This document shows positions 52,347 to 61,208 of a stretch of 64,000 nt of DNA, one piece after another. Made by a program: the position numbers and the translations under genes. A model generated the notes under the pieces. That model was not told the DNA's origin, ran no database searches, and worked only from the letters and a program-made list of their open reading frames with translations. Each line of letters opens with the position of its first letter. Positions within the stretch are counted from its first letter, which is position 1. Source of the DNA: JBGAPI01 sp044221335 (GTDB taxonomy: Bacteria; Pseudomonadota; Gammaproteobacteria; Xanthomonadales; Ahniellaceae); assembly GCA_044221335.1 (NCBI GenBank), contig JBGAPI010000019.1:1-64000 (forward strand). The letters are read 5' to 3'.

Positions 52347-53546
52347 TCAAGGCAAGCGATGCACCGGCAACGCCTCGCCGGCCTCGTAGCGACGCGCCGT
52401 GGCCGGGAACTCGACCAGCACCTCGGCGGCCGCGACGCTGGACAGCGCGCCGGAACTGACGCTGGCGAGGACCTCGGCCTGCTGCACGCCGTCGGCGCCG
52501 ACGCGGAGCAGCGCGCGGCGGAACTCCACGCGGTCGTGGCGCTTGTCGATCGCGCCCGCGAGTCGGGCCGGGGTCGGTGGCGGGTCGAGCGCCGGGGCGC
52601 CGCAGGCGACCGCCAGCCAGGGCCGGAGCAAGGCCAGCGCCGTGGCGTAGACCGACACCGGATTGCCCGGCAGGGCCAGCACGAGGCAGTGGCCGATCGT
52701 GCCGCACAGCACCGGCATGCCCGGGCGCATCGCGACCTTCCAGAACGCGATCGTCCCGATCTCGCGCAGCAGCGCCGGCAGGAAGTCGGCCTCGCCCGCG
52801 GACACGCCACCGGTCGTGATCAGGAGATCGTGCTCGCCGGCATGGCGGAGCAGCGCCTCGCGCAGCCGGACGGGATCGTCGGGCAGCCGGCCGCTCCCGG
52901 CGACTTTCACCCCGAGCCGCGGCAGCAGCGCCGCGAGCATCGGCTGGTTGCTGTCGTAGCGCTGTCCCGGTGCCAGCGGCAGGCCGGGCGCGACCAGCTC
53001 GTCGCCGGTCGAGAACACCATCGCGCGGGGACGGCGACACAAGGTCGCCCGGGTGCAGCCGAACGAGGCCAGCACGCCGATGTGCTCGGGACGGAGCAGC
53101 GTGCCGGCAGGCAGTGCCAGCGCGCCGGCCTGATAGTCGTCGTCCGCCGCGCGCACGTTGGTGCCGCGCTTCACGCCGGCCGGAACCTCGACGTTGTCGC
53201 CGTCGAGACGCGCCTGTTCCTTGATCACCACCGTGTCGGCACCGTCCGGCAACGCCGCCCCGGTGGTGATGCGCAGCGCGGCTCCGGGAGGTAGCGGCCC
53301 GGGATGCACAGAGCCGGCGAGCACCACGCCCATCACCGGCAGCCGGGTCGGCCCGGCTGGCGCCAGGTCGGCATGTCGAACGGCGTAGCCATCCATCGCG
53401 GAGTTGGCGAAGCCCGGCACCGCGCGCGGTGCGATCAGGTCCGTCGCCAGCACCCGAAACGAGGCCTGCGCCAGATCGAGCTCCTCGACCGGCAGCAGCC
53501 GGGCCAGCGCCCGGATCCGGGCGCGCGCTTCCAGGAGGTCAATCAT
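52347..53546 (-). CDS. moeA: Molybdopterin molybdenumtransferase MoeA
   Basis: 399-residue enzyme that inserts molybdate into molybdopterin. Hallmarks: VPGFANSAMDGYAVR, GAALRITTGAALPDGADTVV, the PRAMVFSTGDELVAPG segment, LLITTGGVSAGEADF and LVLALPGNPVSVYATALAL. The start at MIDLLEARARIRALA overlaps the mobA stop by 8 nt. It belongs to the moeB-moeA-mobA cluster that completes Moco synthesis begun by moaACDE. Confidence 0.95.
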   Translation of the reverse strand: MIDLLEARARIRALARLLPVEELDLAQASFRVLATDLIAPRAVPGFANSAMDGYAVRHADLAPAGPTRLPVMGVVLAGSVHPGPLPPGAALRITTGAALPDGADTVVIKEQARLDGDNVEVPAGVKRGTNVRAADDDYQAGALALPAGTLLRPEHIGVLASFGCTRATLCRRPRAMVFSTGDELVAPGLPLAPGQRYDSNQPMLAALLPRLGVKVAGSGRLPDDPVRLREALLRHAGEHDLLITTGGVSAGEADFLPALLREIGTIAFWKVAMRPGMPVLCGTIGHCLVLALPGNPVSVYATALALLRPWLAVACGAPALDPPPTPARLAGAIDKRHDRVEFRRALLRVGADGVQQAEVLASVSSGALSSVAAAEVLVEFPATARRYEAGEALPVHRLP

Positions 53547-54162
53547 CACGCGGCACCTCGGCCGGCGCGGGGCGTTCCGCGCGCTCCGCGCGGCGCGCCT
53601 CCGCGGCGGCGGGGTCGTGGTTGCGGTTGCCGAAGCCGCCGGAGGCCGCGTCGAACTCCACCTCGACGACGGCGAGACGTTCCTGCAGCTGCCACACGGC
53701 GGCGATGCCGGTATCGAGACAGTCGCCGACCACCGGCAGCACGGCCGCGCGGCGCCACGCGGCGAACAGACCCTGGCGGCGACGACCGTCGTGCGCGACC
53801 GCAACCGCCGCGCCCGGCGCCGCGGCCAGTGCCGCGAGCAGGCGCTCGATGCAGTCGGTCGGCAGCCGGTCGGCGTCGACCGGCAAGCTGACCACGAGGT
53901 CCGCGTCCGCGGCAGCGAAGCCGGCCTCCAGACCCGCCAGCGGGCCGGCGTAGCCGTCGCGGCGATCCGCGATCACGCGGACGCCGCGCGCGCCATAGGC
54001 GGCGAGGTTGCGGTTGGCGCTGATCGCCACCGGCCGTCCCGGCGGGAGCGCCGCGAGCAGGCGATCGATCGCCGCCACGCCATCGATCTCGACCAGGCCC
54101 TTGTCGCGCCCCCCCATCCGGCGGCCGGCGCCGCCGGCGAGGATCAGGATCAGCGCGTCCAT
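53539..54162 (-). CDS. mobA: Molybdenum cofactor guanylyltransferase MobA
   Basis: 207-residue enzyme that attaches GMP to the molybdenum cofactor, giving the MGD form needed by DMSO-reductase-family enzymes such as the one at 36201. LILAGGAGRRMGGRDKGLVEIDG is the nucleotide-binding signature and DLVVSLPVDADRLP is the metal site. It is the upstream member of the cluster, divergent from the DHH gene across 193 bp. The C-terminal tail after residue 180 is charged and poorly conserved-looking. Confidence 0.94.
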   Translation of the reverse strand: MDALILILAGGAGRRMGGRDKGLVEIDGVAAIDRLLAALPPGRPVAISANRNLAAYGARGVRVIADRRDGYAGPLAGLEAGFAAADADLVVSLPVDADRLPTDCIERLLAALAAAPGAAVAVAHDGRRRQGLFAAWRRAAVLPVVGDCLDTGIAAVWQLQERLAVVEVEFDAASGGFGNRNHDPAAAEARRAERAERPAPAEVPRDD

Positions 54163-54355
54163 CGCGACCCGCGTGCAGGGACCCGCCGTGACGAATCGTG
54201 CCGCCCAGGTGAATCAAGTTGCGGAGTCGATGCTGCCCGCTGCGGAGCCGGCCGCAGTCGCGCTAAATTACCCCCCGACGGGGAAACCCGAGCCGCTCCG
54301 AGAATGGCGGCGGGGGTCGAATGATTCGGATGCGTCGGCATTTCGGGGGAGTCTC

Positions 54356-55288
54356 ATGGCGGAACAGAGAATGTACCGGTTGGTCACCCGCAGCGACATG
54401 GATGGCCTGGTCTGCGCCGTCCTGCTGAAGGAGCTCGGGCTGGTCAACGACATCGCCTTCGTTCATCCGAAGGACATGCAGGACGGCAAGATCGACATCA
54501 GCTCGAGCGACATCATCACCAACCTGCCCTACGTGCCGGGCTGCCACATGGCCTTCGACCATCACCTGTCGGAGATGACGCGACTCGGCGACCAACGCCC
54601 GGGCAACCACTTCATCGATCCGAACGCGCCCTCGGCGGCGCGGGTGGTCTACAACCACTTCGGTGGCGCCAAGACCTTTCCGAACGTCTCGCCGGACATG
54701 CTGCTGGCGGTCGACAAGGCCGACTCGGCGCAGTTCACGCTGGACGAGATCCTCAACCCGACCCAGTGGGTGCTGCTGTCCTTCCTGATGGACGCGCGCA
54801 CCGGCCTCGGCCGCTTCCGCGATTTCCGGGTGTCGAACTACCAGTTGATGATGCACCTCATCGACTACTGCCGCGACCACCCGATCGACGACATCCTGAA
54901 GCTCCCGGACGTGCGCGAGCGCGCCGAGCTGTACTTCGAGCACAAGGCGCTGGCGGAGGCGCAGATCCGGGTCTGCGCGCATCTGCACGGCCCGCTGCTG
55001 GTGCTCGACCTGCGCGAGCAGGAGACCATCTTCGCGACCAACCGCTTCACCGTCTACGCGCTGTTCCCCGACACCAACATCTCGATGCACGTGATGTGGG
55101 GCGTGAAGAAGATCAACACCGTGTTCGCGATCGGCAAGTCGATCGTCAACAAGACCTCCAAGGTCAACATCGGCGAGTTGTGCCTCCATTACGGCGGCGG
55201 TGGCCACGCGAACGCGGGCACCTGCCAGATCGTCAATACCGATGCCGAGAAGGTGATGGGCGAACTGATCTCGAAGATCACGGCGTAG
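54356..55288 (+). CDS. DHH-family phosphoesterase
   Basis: 310-residue predicted phosphoesterase. The N-terminal DHH domain has YRLVTRSDMDGLVCAVLL (D-x-D-G) and CHMAFDHHLSEM (DHH motif), and the C-terminal DHHA1-like part ends with LHYGGGGHANAGTCQI. Such enzymes hydrolyse short nucleic acids, cyclic dinucleotides or polyphosphate. The ATG has GGGGA 8 nt upstream. The stop is the TAG at the head of the left repeat array. Substrate not assigned. Confidence 0.9.
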   Translation: MAEQRMYRLVTRSDMDGLVCAVLLKELGLVNDIAFVHPKDMQDGKIDISSSDIITNLPYVPGCHMAFDHHLSEMTRLGDQRPGNHFIDPNAPSAARVVYNHFGGAKTFPNVSPDMLLAVDKADSAQFTLDEILNPTQWVLLSFLMDARTGLGRFRDFRVSNYQLMMHLIDYCRDHPIDDILKLPDVRERAELYFEHKALAEAQIRVCAHLHGPLLVLDLREQETIFATNRFTVYALFPDTNISMHVMWGVKKINTVFAIGKSIVNKTSKVNIGELCLHYGGGGHANAGTCQIVNTDAEKVMGELISKITA

Positions 55289-55520
55289 GGCGCGCACTGC
55301 GCGCCATCGCGACGCGCGTCGTGAGCACTACCGCTATCGGCGAGGAGCGGCCGTAGGGCGCGCATTGCGCGCCATCGCGAGGCGCATGAAGTCGAAGCCC
55401 GCTGACGGCGAGGAGCGGCCGTAGGGCGCGCACTGCGCGCCATTGCGAGGCGCATCGTCAGGAAGTCCGCTATCGGCGAGGAGCGGACGTATGGCGTTGG
55501 CTGCGCCGACGACCGCTATC
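55285..55520 (+). repeat. Left repeat array, about three 68-bp units
   Basis: Units at 55285-55352, 55353-55420 and 55421-55488 plus a degenerate partial to about 55520. Each starts GTAG, continues with the palindrome GGCGCGCACTGCGCGCC and ends in GCTATCGGCGAGGAGCGG or a close variant. They are almost exact inverse copies of the right array at 57650-57905. The first head supplies the DHH stop codon. Confidence 0.85.
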
Positions 55521-55578
55521 GGCTGAAGCAGACACCAACACAAGCGATCCTGGCACCCGTGAAACCTGGACCGAAGCG

Positions 55579-57468
55579 TCAGTTACAGAACTCGGAACCA
55601 TCGCCACCGCAGAGTTCAAGAAGATGCGTCTCGTCGATGATCTGCAGCAATCGCTCGTGTGAGATGCCTACCGGCTCCCGGTCACTGGCTCCCACCGGCC
55701 GCTCCGAGTCCGGCAAGGGAAGCTCTTGCCCGCCAAACACAAAGTGCGGTGCGTCACCAACAACTAGTGATCTCTTTGCGTTTGCGACGGCGTCGGGAAA
55801 CCCTTCAGAGCCCAACGCGCGCTGCAAGAGGAGCCTCGTGCCACGCCAAGTCGCTGGGTTGTAACAGTGACCGACCACCGCAGGCCATTGCTGAGCAAGC
55901 TGCCACAAGGCTGCTTCGCGTTCACCGTGAAATGCCGAAACTAGATCCACATCCTCGATTCGCTCCAGTCCGCCGGTGATGTCGAAGAAGTCGCAAATCG
56001 GCCGAGCGCTACTGTAACGCCAGGGACGCGTAATGGTCGGCGGCGGCAGTTGCTGCAAGATATTCGCGCCGGCGATTGCGGCACGCAGTTTCCCAATCAT
56101 CTTGATCGTGCCTTCATTGGGACTCATGGCATAGGAATTCTCCAGAGAAGCAAGCGCCTCCTTGGGTTCGCCGGCGCGAAGTTGTAGCAGTGCGGCAGCA
56201 GTCAGTGCTCGGGAGCTAGATCGAAACTCAGTCCCGCCAACGACTGCTGCAATGTTCAAGACATCGAGGGCTTCCGCGGCGTGGCCTTCTCTGCTCCAAC
56301 GGCCTAGGCCTTGGCCAAAACTATAGGAATCGAGAAACAAGCCCAGATTCCCATACTTCGAATCTGCGAGGACCTTGCGCATCAGCGAGAGTCCGCTAGT
56401 CGCGTCTAGCCGAGACGCTTGCCTCATCTCGTTTTCGTACGCCTCAGCCAATTGCTCTCGCGACTGACCCTGCTTTCTGCTCTGGCTGACCTGGGCCACG
56501 TCGCTATCCGACGTTTCAGACGCCCAAGCGCGAGTCAATATCCGTAGACGATCAACGATGCGTGCTCCGGCTTCGTCCGACAGTTGCTGGAATCTGTTCC
56601 TGCACGTGGTGTCCGCAGCAAAATCGCACTGCACATCCGGCAAAGCAAGTTTTGCCCCGAGCACGTCAATAGACTTCAGGGAGCCTCTTCTTGTCTCATT
56701 CCGCACGCTGGTGAAACTCTCGGCAAGCTCCTGCCTGGTCCATCCGAGCGCCAGCAGCCTTTGAAGGCGTTGCTTGGCGACCGGTTGCGCGCACCCAGCG
56801 ACAAGACTAGGCCATAGCGCAGCAAGCTGTGTCTGGGCAGCCACCCGAACGCCGGCGCTAGCTTCGATCAAGTCGATGGAGTCGAACTCGTCCAGCTTAT
56901 CGGTTGCCCAGCTGATTTCGCAGGCACTCCCGCGCTCGTCGTACAGCCATGGCTGCTTGGGTGCCGACTCAAGAATGGGTCGAGGTACAGTCCCTTCAGC
57001 GAGCCATTTCTTGACATCGGCGCCGCAGGTGCTCGGGCATACGGTTTTGTCGACCCCGCGCGCCAGCGAACGCGACTCTTCCAAGCGACCTAGTCTAAGA
57101 AGCAGTTTTGCTTTTACCGCAACGATATCGTCATGCCAGTTCGAATTCGGTAAGCGCTTGACCAATTCGTCGGCGGCATCGAGCGCATCCGCGTGATCGC
57201 CTCGGGAACTGATCCCGGCGATGACCTCGAAAACGCCAGACTCGACGTTCGATCTGCTGAGTTCAAGAGATTTCTCGATGTCCACAGCCGGAGTGCTGCG
57301 GATCCACTGTACGAGCGCCTTCGCGCTTGCGTGCGGAGAGTCGGATTCCGCGACATCCCGGATGGCCCACAGCTGCTCATCCAACTTCAGCCAGTCGTCA
57401 GCGGCAATCGCGTTGGTGATCGGCGCGAAGGCGATCAGGGCAACGGCGCGTCTACAAATCCATTTCAT
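55579..57468 (-). CDS. Atypical-composition secreted helical-repeat protein with internal duplication
   Basis: 629-residue unrecognised protein with a signal peptide (KWICRRAVALIAFAPITNAI, then A). The start at MKWICRRAV is preferred to one eight codons upstream. The body looks like TPR-type helical repeats. A segment occurs twice: PWLYDERGSACE...DLIEASAGVRVAAQTQLAALWP near residues 174-235 and PWRYSSARPICD...DLVSAFHGEREAALWQLAQQWP near 485-545, each with Cys and a following RLLLQRALG-like helix. Codon use is clearly lower in GC than the surroundings, suggesting recent acquisition. Inverted repeat arrays flank it. Function unknown. Confidence 0.7.
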   Translation of the reverse strand: MKWICRRAVALIAFAPITNAIAADDWLKLDEQLWAIRDVAESDSPHASAKALVQWIRSTPAVDIEKSLELSRSNVESGVFEVIAGISSRGDHADALDAADELVKRLPNSNWHDDIVAVKAKLLLRLGRLEESRSLARGVDKTVCPSTCGADVKKWLAEGTVPRPILESAPKQPWLYDERGSACEISWATDKLDEFDSIDLIEASAGVRVAAQTQLAALWPSLVAGCAQPVAKQRLQRLLALGWTRQELAESFTSVRNETRRGSLKSIDVLGAKLALPDVQCDFAADTTCRNRFQQLSDEAGARIVDRLRILTRAWASETSDSDVAQVSQSRKQGQSREQLAEAYENEMRQASRLDATSGLSLMRKVLADSKYGNLGLFLDSYSFGQGLGRWSREGHAAEALDVLNIAAVVGGTEFRSSSRALTAAALLQLRAGEPKEALASLENSYAMSPNEGTIKMIGKLRAAIAGANILQQLPPPTITRPWRYSSARPICDFFDITGGLERIEDVDLVSAFHGEREAALWQLAQQWPAVVGHCYNPATWRGTRLLLQRALGSEGFPDAVANAKRSLVVGDAPHFVFGGQELPLPDSERPVGASDREPVGISHERLLQIIDETHLLELCGGDGSEFCN

Positions 57469-57649
57469 GACGAACGTCCCCAATGCGCTCAATTGTGGTG
57501 ACCTGATACCTGCTTAAACCTTGAGTCTCTAGACGATACTGGTGAGCCTGATCCAACCGAATGACGTAACTGTCTCGGCCAACGTCGCGACGAGTCATCT
57601 GGATGTCCGCTTCCGCCGACGGCGGACTCCGAGCCTGTCTGCGCTTGAC

Positions 57650-57905
57650 GTCCGCTCCTCGCCGATAGCGGAAGTCCTTTCCAAGCGCCTCGCGAGATGG
57701 CGCGCAGTGCGCGCCCTACGTCCGCTCCTCGCCGTCAGCGGGCTTCGACTTCATGCGCCTCGCGATGGCGCGCAGTGCGCGCCCTACGTTCGCTCCTCGC
57801 CGTCAGCGGGCTTCGACTTCATGCGCCTCGCGATGGCGCGCACTGCGCGCCCTACGTCCGCTCTTCGCAGATCGCGGAACTCCTGAAGATGCGCCTCGCA
57901 ATGCG
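57650..57905 (-). repeat. Right repeat array, inverse of the left array
   Basis: Units at 57650-57719 (70 bp), 57720-57787 and 57788-57855 (68 bp), and a partial to 57905. Read on the plus strand each starts GTCCGCTCCTCGCCG and ends GGCGCGCAGTGCGCGCCCTAC; on the minus strand each begins GTAG. The unit containing GGGCTTCGACTTCATGCGCC matches the reverse complement of left unit 2 almost base for base. The 456-bp gap 57469-57924 otherwise shows no gene. Confidence 0.85.
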
Positions 57906-57924
57906 GTCGGGCAGAGACCGGCGG

Positions 57925-59076
57925 TCATCTGCGCGACGACCGCCGCAACCAGAGAAAGCCGGCCGCGGCGGCGATGCTGGAGGCACCGAGGACAGCGAGC
58001 TTGGAGGAAGCCACCAGCGCCGGCTGGTCCGCAAACGCAAGGTTGGCGATGAAGATCGACATGGTGAAGCCGATGCCGCCGAGCATGCCGGCACCGGCGA
58101 CATGTCCCCAGCGGACTCCCTCGGGCAGCCGACACACACCGAGCCGGACCGCGAGAAAGCTCAGCGCGAGAATTCCGATCGGCTTGCCGAGCAGCAGTCC
58201 CATCGCGATGCCCAGGCTGTTGGCGCTGAGCAATCCGGCGCGCCAGTCGTCACCCAGAACGATGCCGGTGTTTGCCAGCGCGAACAGCGGCAGGACGACG
58301 AATGCCACCGGCCGGTGCAGCGCGTGCTCGAGCCGGTGCGAGGGCGAGGCCGCGTCTTCCGAGATCGGCGAGAACGGAATAGCGAATGCCAGCATCACGC
58401 CGGCGATCGTCGCGTGCACGCCCGAGGTCAGCATCAGGAACCACATCACCGCCCCTCCGGCCAGGTACGGCCAGAGCGCCTGCACTCGTCCCAGCCGATT
58501 GAGCGCGATCAGCAGCGCGAAGACAGCGAGCGCCGCGGCGAGGTGACCGTAGGCCACGGCGTCGGTATAGAACACGGCGATGACCAGGATGGCGACCAGG
58601 TCGTCGATCACCGCGAGCGCGGTGAGGAAGATCTTCAGCGCCGGCGGCACCCGGCTTCCCAGCAGCGCAAGGACGCCGAGCGCGAAGGCGATGTCGGTGG
58701 CCATCGGGATGCCGGCACCCGCCTGCGCCGGTGTTCCGGCGGTCATCGCGAAGTGGAGCAGTGCCGGCGGAACGACACCGCCGACGGCCGCCAGGACCGG
58801 CAGAACGGCGTTGCGCAGATCCGACAACTCTCCGCAGTAGAACTCGCGCTCCAACTCCAGTCCGACCAGGAGGAAGAACACCGCCATCAGCCCGTCGTTG
58901 ACCCAGTGCTCGAGACTGAGTCCGGCGAGCTTGGTCTGCCAGAAGGCTCCGTATCCGATGCCGATGACCGAATTGGCGAGCAGCAGCGCCGCCAGGGTGC
59001 ACGCAGCCAGAAGTACGCCGGCAGCCTTCTCCGACTGGAAGAACGCCTGGTAGGTCCGCGTGAGGACGATGCGCAT
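57925..59076 (-). CDS. nhaA: Na+/H+ antiporter NhaA
   Basis: 383-residue antiporter with about twelve transmembrane helices. The two essential aspartates lie in LTALAVIDDLVAILVIA, equivalent to Asp163/Asp164 of E. coli. Other conserved parts are FFLLVGLELEREF, GIPMATDIAFALGVLALLG and GIGFTMSIFIANLAF. NhaA exports sodium in exchange for protons at the inner membrane. The start at MRIVLTRTYQAFFQSE fits. It is next to the right repeat array and convergent with nothing on that side but the orphan gene. Confidence 0.95.
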   Translation of the reverse strand: MRIVLTRTYQAFFQSEKAAGVLLAACTLAALLLANSVIGIGYGAFWQTKLAGLSLEHWVNDGLMAVFFLLVGLELEREFYCGELSDLRNAVLPVLAAVGGVVPPALLHFAMTAGTPAQAGAGIPMATDIAFALGVLALLGSRVPPALKIFLTALAVIDDLVAILVIAVFYTDAVAYGHLAAALAVFALLIALNRLGRVQALWPYLAGGAVMWFLMLTSGVHATIAGVMLAFAIPFSPISEDAASPSHRLEHALHRPVAFVVLPLFALANTGIVLGDDWRAGLLSANSLGIAMGLLLGKPIGILALSFLAVRLGVCRLPEGVRWGHVAGAGMLGGIGFTMSIFIANLAFADQPALVASSKLAVLGASSIAAAAGFLWLRRSSRR

Positions 59077-59148
59077 CGCCCGAGTCTAGCCCGTGCCGTC
59101 ACCGCCGAGATTCCGACCGCGTCCGGTCCGGAGCTTGCAGCGGCAGCC

Positions 59149-60060
59149 CTACGCGAAAGCGTTGCAGTAGAAGTCCGGCAGGTGGTCGCGGAACGGCGCC
59201 GGCAGCAGCGAGCCCATCTGCATCTGCCAGGTGCGACCCGACCACAGCAGCTTCAGGCCCTCGGCCATGCCGAGCGGCGTGGCCAGGGCGTCCTGCAGGA
59301 CACTGCGCTGGAACGGCGGGAAATCGCCTTCCAGCGGGCCGAGCAGTGCCTGGCGCTGGAACTGCGCGCCACTGTCGCAGCGCACGTAGCGGCCGACGTG
59401 GATGTAGCCGGCGTTCTCCGGCGGCACCGCCGGAACGATGTCCTGGCCGTGGATGAAGCGCAGCGTGCGGCGCTGGAGATGTCCGTAGCGGGTCGCGAAC
59501 AGGCCGCTCGCGACCCGCGGCGCGCCGAAGGTGACGACCGCGTCGACCTCGACGCCGAGCTTCGCCTCGACCCGTTGCGCAGCCACCACCGCCAGCGCAC
59601 CGCCGAGGCTGTGGCCGGTGAAGAACACCTTGCGACTGCCGTGCTTGCGCATCATCACTTCGAGCTTGACCCAGATCGCATCGACCGCCTCGGCGAAGCC
59701 GCTGTGCACGCCGTCGACATTGGGCAGTGCGTCGGCGTCGGTGATCCAGTTAGCGACCACCAGCGGATCGGAGCCCTTGAACGCGACGATCAGCGTGTCC
59801 TTGTTGACGAGGCACATCCCGCGGGTGCTGGCCGCGGGCAGCAGCGCGCTGCCGGCGCCACGCAGGCTGCCGCCGTCGATCAGGCCCCAGCGCTCACGAA
59901 TCGCCTTGCGCTTCTCGGGATCCGCGTCGTCCTCGTAGGCGAGTCGCGCGGTCCAGGCCAGTGCCCGGCAGTTGTCGTAGGACAGCGGGTGGGCCGCGTC
60001 GAAGTTCTTGAACGCGTCGGCCGGATACTGCGCCAGCGGCAGCTCGACGATCAGGCTCAT
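59149..60060 (-). CDS. Class 3 lipase-like alpha/beta hydrolase
   Basis: 303-residue cytoplasmic-looking protein with the class 3 lipase plan. The nucleophile elbow is FFTGHSLGGALAVVAA (G-H-S-L-G), followed by DAVVTFGAPRVASG and a catalytic-His region FIHGQDIVPAVPPENAGYIHVG. The N-terminal LIVAFKGSDPLVVANWITD supplies the oxyanion segment. No signal peptide is seen, so it may act on intracellular lipids. The start overlaps the GNAT gene stop by 4 nt. Confidence 0.88.
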   Translation of the reverse strand: MSLIVELPLAQYPADAFKNFDAAHPLSYDNCRALAWTARLAYEDDADPEKRKAIRERWGLIDGGSLRGAGSALLPAASTRGMCLVNKDTLIVAFKGSDPLVVANWITDADALPNVDGVHSGFAEAVDAIWVKLEVMMRKHGSRKVFFTGHSLGGALAVVAAQRVEAKLGVEVDAVVTFGAPRVASGLFATRYGHLQRRTLRFIHGQDIVPAVPPENAGYIHVGRYVRCDSGAQFQRQALLGPLEGDFPPFQRSVLQDALATPLGMAEGLKLLWSGRTWQMQMGSLLPAPFRDHLPDFYCNAFA

Positions 60061-60521
60061 GGCGGCACCACGCTCGCCGTCGCCGCCGTCGACGCGGCAC
60101 GCAGGTAGATGTCGGGATCGCGCTTCTCCATCAGCGTCTCCGGCATCGCCGGCGCGGCGAAGCCGAAGCCTGCGTACAGGCGATGCGCATCGCGCGTCGC
60201 AAGCATGATCCGTCGCAGTCCCTGCAGTTCGGGATGGTCGAGCACCGCGGCGACGATCTGCTTGCCGTAGCCTGAGCCACGGAACTCCGCCACCACGAAC
60301 ACGTCGGCAAGATAGGCGAAGGTCGCGCGGTCGGTCACCATCCGCGCGAACGCGACCTGGCGCTCCCCCAGGAAGCCCGCGAAGCACAGCGAGTTCGCGA
60401 TCGCCCGGTCGACCGTCGGCCGCGGGATGCCGCGCGCCCAGTACGACTCCTCGCTGAGATAGCGGTGGATGAGGGCGTGGTCGAACTCGCTGGCGTCGGT
60501 ACTGATGCGGAGACGGGACAT
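60057..60521 (-). CDS. GNAT-family N-acetyltransferase
   Basis: 154-residue single-domain acetyltransferase. LADVFVVAEFRGSGYGKQIV is the acetyl-CoA loop (R/Q-x-x-G-x-G/A) and LATRDAHRLYAGFGF the closing helix. Substrate unknown. It overlaps the lipase start by 4 nt and is upstream of it in a two-gene unit. The start at MSRLRISTDASEFDHAL is good. Confidence 0.88.
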   Translation of the reverse strand: MSRLRISTDASEFDHALIHRYLSEESYWARGIPRPTVDRAIANSLCFAGFLGERQVAFARMVTDRATFAYLADVFVVAEFRGSGYGKQIVAAVLDHPELQGLRRIMLATRDAHRLYAGFGFAAPAMPETLMEKRDPDIYLRAASTAATASVVPP

Positions 60522-60549
60522 GGATCGAGTCTAGCTGCGGTTCGGAAAT

Positions 60550-60736
60550 GGGCCCAGGGCATAGGGCCCAGGGCCCGGAACGGCCCGGCGACTTCACCGT
60601 CGGCTTTTCGCATCGAGCGCATCGACTGACGGCGGATCGACCAGCACCTCGCGAAACAGCGCTGCGACGAATGGGTCGAAGCCAAAGGAGAACGCATGCC
60701 TCGCGCCTGCTGGGCCCTATACCCTGGCCCCTAGCC
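60550..60736. repeat. Inverted GGGCCCAGGG repeats
   Basis: GGGCCCAGGGCATAGGGCCC at 60550-60576 and its approximate inverse TGGGCCCTATACCCTGGCCC at 60711-60736, separated by about 134 bp. A related single copy follows the glycosyltransferase stop (13860-13876). They fill most of the 250-bp gap between pilZ and the GNAT gene. Confidence 0.5.
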
Positions 60737-60771
60737 CACCGACGACGTGACGCATCCCGACCACCCCGACC

Positions 60772-61137
60772 TCACATCGTTTGAGTCGGCCGTTCCGCCC
60801 CGATGGTGCCGGCGAGGAAGGTCTCGATCTTGGTCTTGGCCGCTTCGCCGTCGGCAGTGTCGTTGAACTGCACGCCGATGCCGGCCGCGCGGTTGCCGCC
60901 GGCGCCGGGCGGGGTGATCCACACGACCTTGCCGGCGACCGGCAGGCGCTCGCGCTCGTCCATCAGCGACAGCAGGATGAACACCTCGTCGCCGAGGTTG
61001 TAGCGCTTCGGCGTCGGCACGAACAGGCCACCGCCCTTCAGGAAGGACATGTAGGCGTTGTACAGCGCGCCCTTGTCCTTGATCGACAGGGACAGAATGC
61101 CTTGACGCGGCGCACCGCCGCCGGGACCCACTGCCAT
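60772..61137 (-). CDS. pilZ: PilZ-domain type IV pilus protein
   Basis: 121-residue PilZ-domain protein. The order ILSLSIKDKGALYNAYMSFLKGGGLFVPT and VAGKVVWITPPG...AAGIGVQFND fits PilZ, the type IV pilus assembly protein. It lacks the R-x-x-x-R c-di-GMP motif in full, as true PilZ proteins do. It lies between the GNAT gene and holB in the conserved pilZ-holB-tmk-mltG run. The start at MAVGPGGGAPRQGIL is likely. Confidence 0.93.
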   Translation of the reverse strand: MAVGPGGGAPRQGILSLSIKDKGALYNAYMSFLKGGGLFVPTPKRYNLGDEVFILLSLMDERERLPVAGKVVWITPPGAGGNRAAGIGVQFNDTADGEAAKTKIETFLAGTIGAERPTQTM

Positions 61138-61208
61138 CGCCCTTCTCCTGTCCGGCTCCGCGCTGCATCTGCAGTCGCGGCGCCGTCACTGCATTCGAAC
61201 CAACGAGA

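Noticed and set aside
55285..57905. CRISPR array
   Set aside because: The regularly spaced units are repeated along their full 68 bp, so there are no unique spacers. Each has an internal palindrome and GTAG head typical of REP elements, and no cas genes are nearby.
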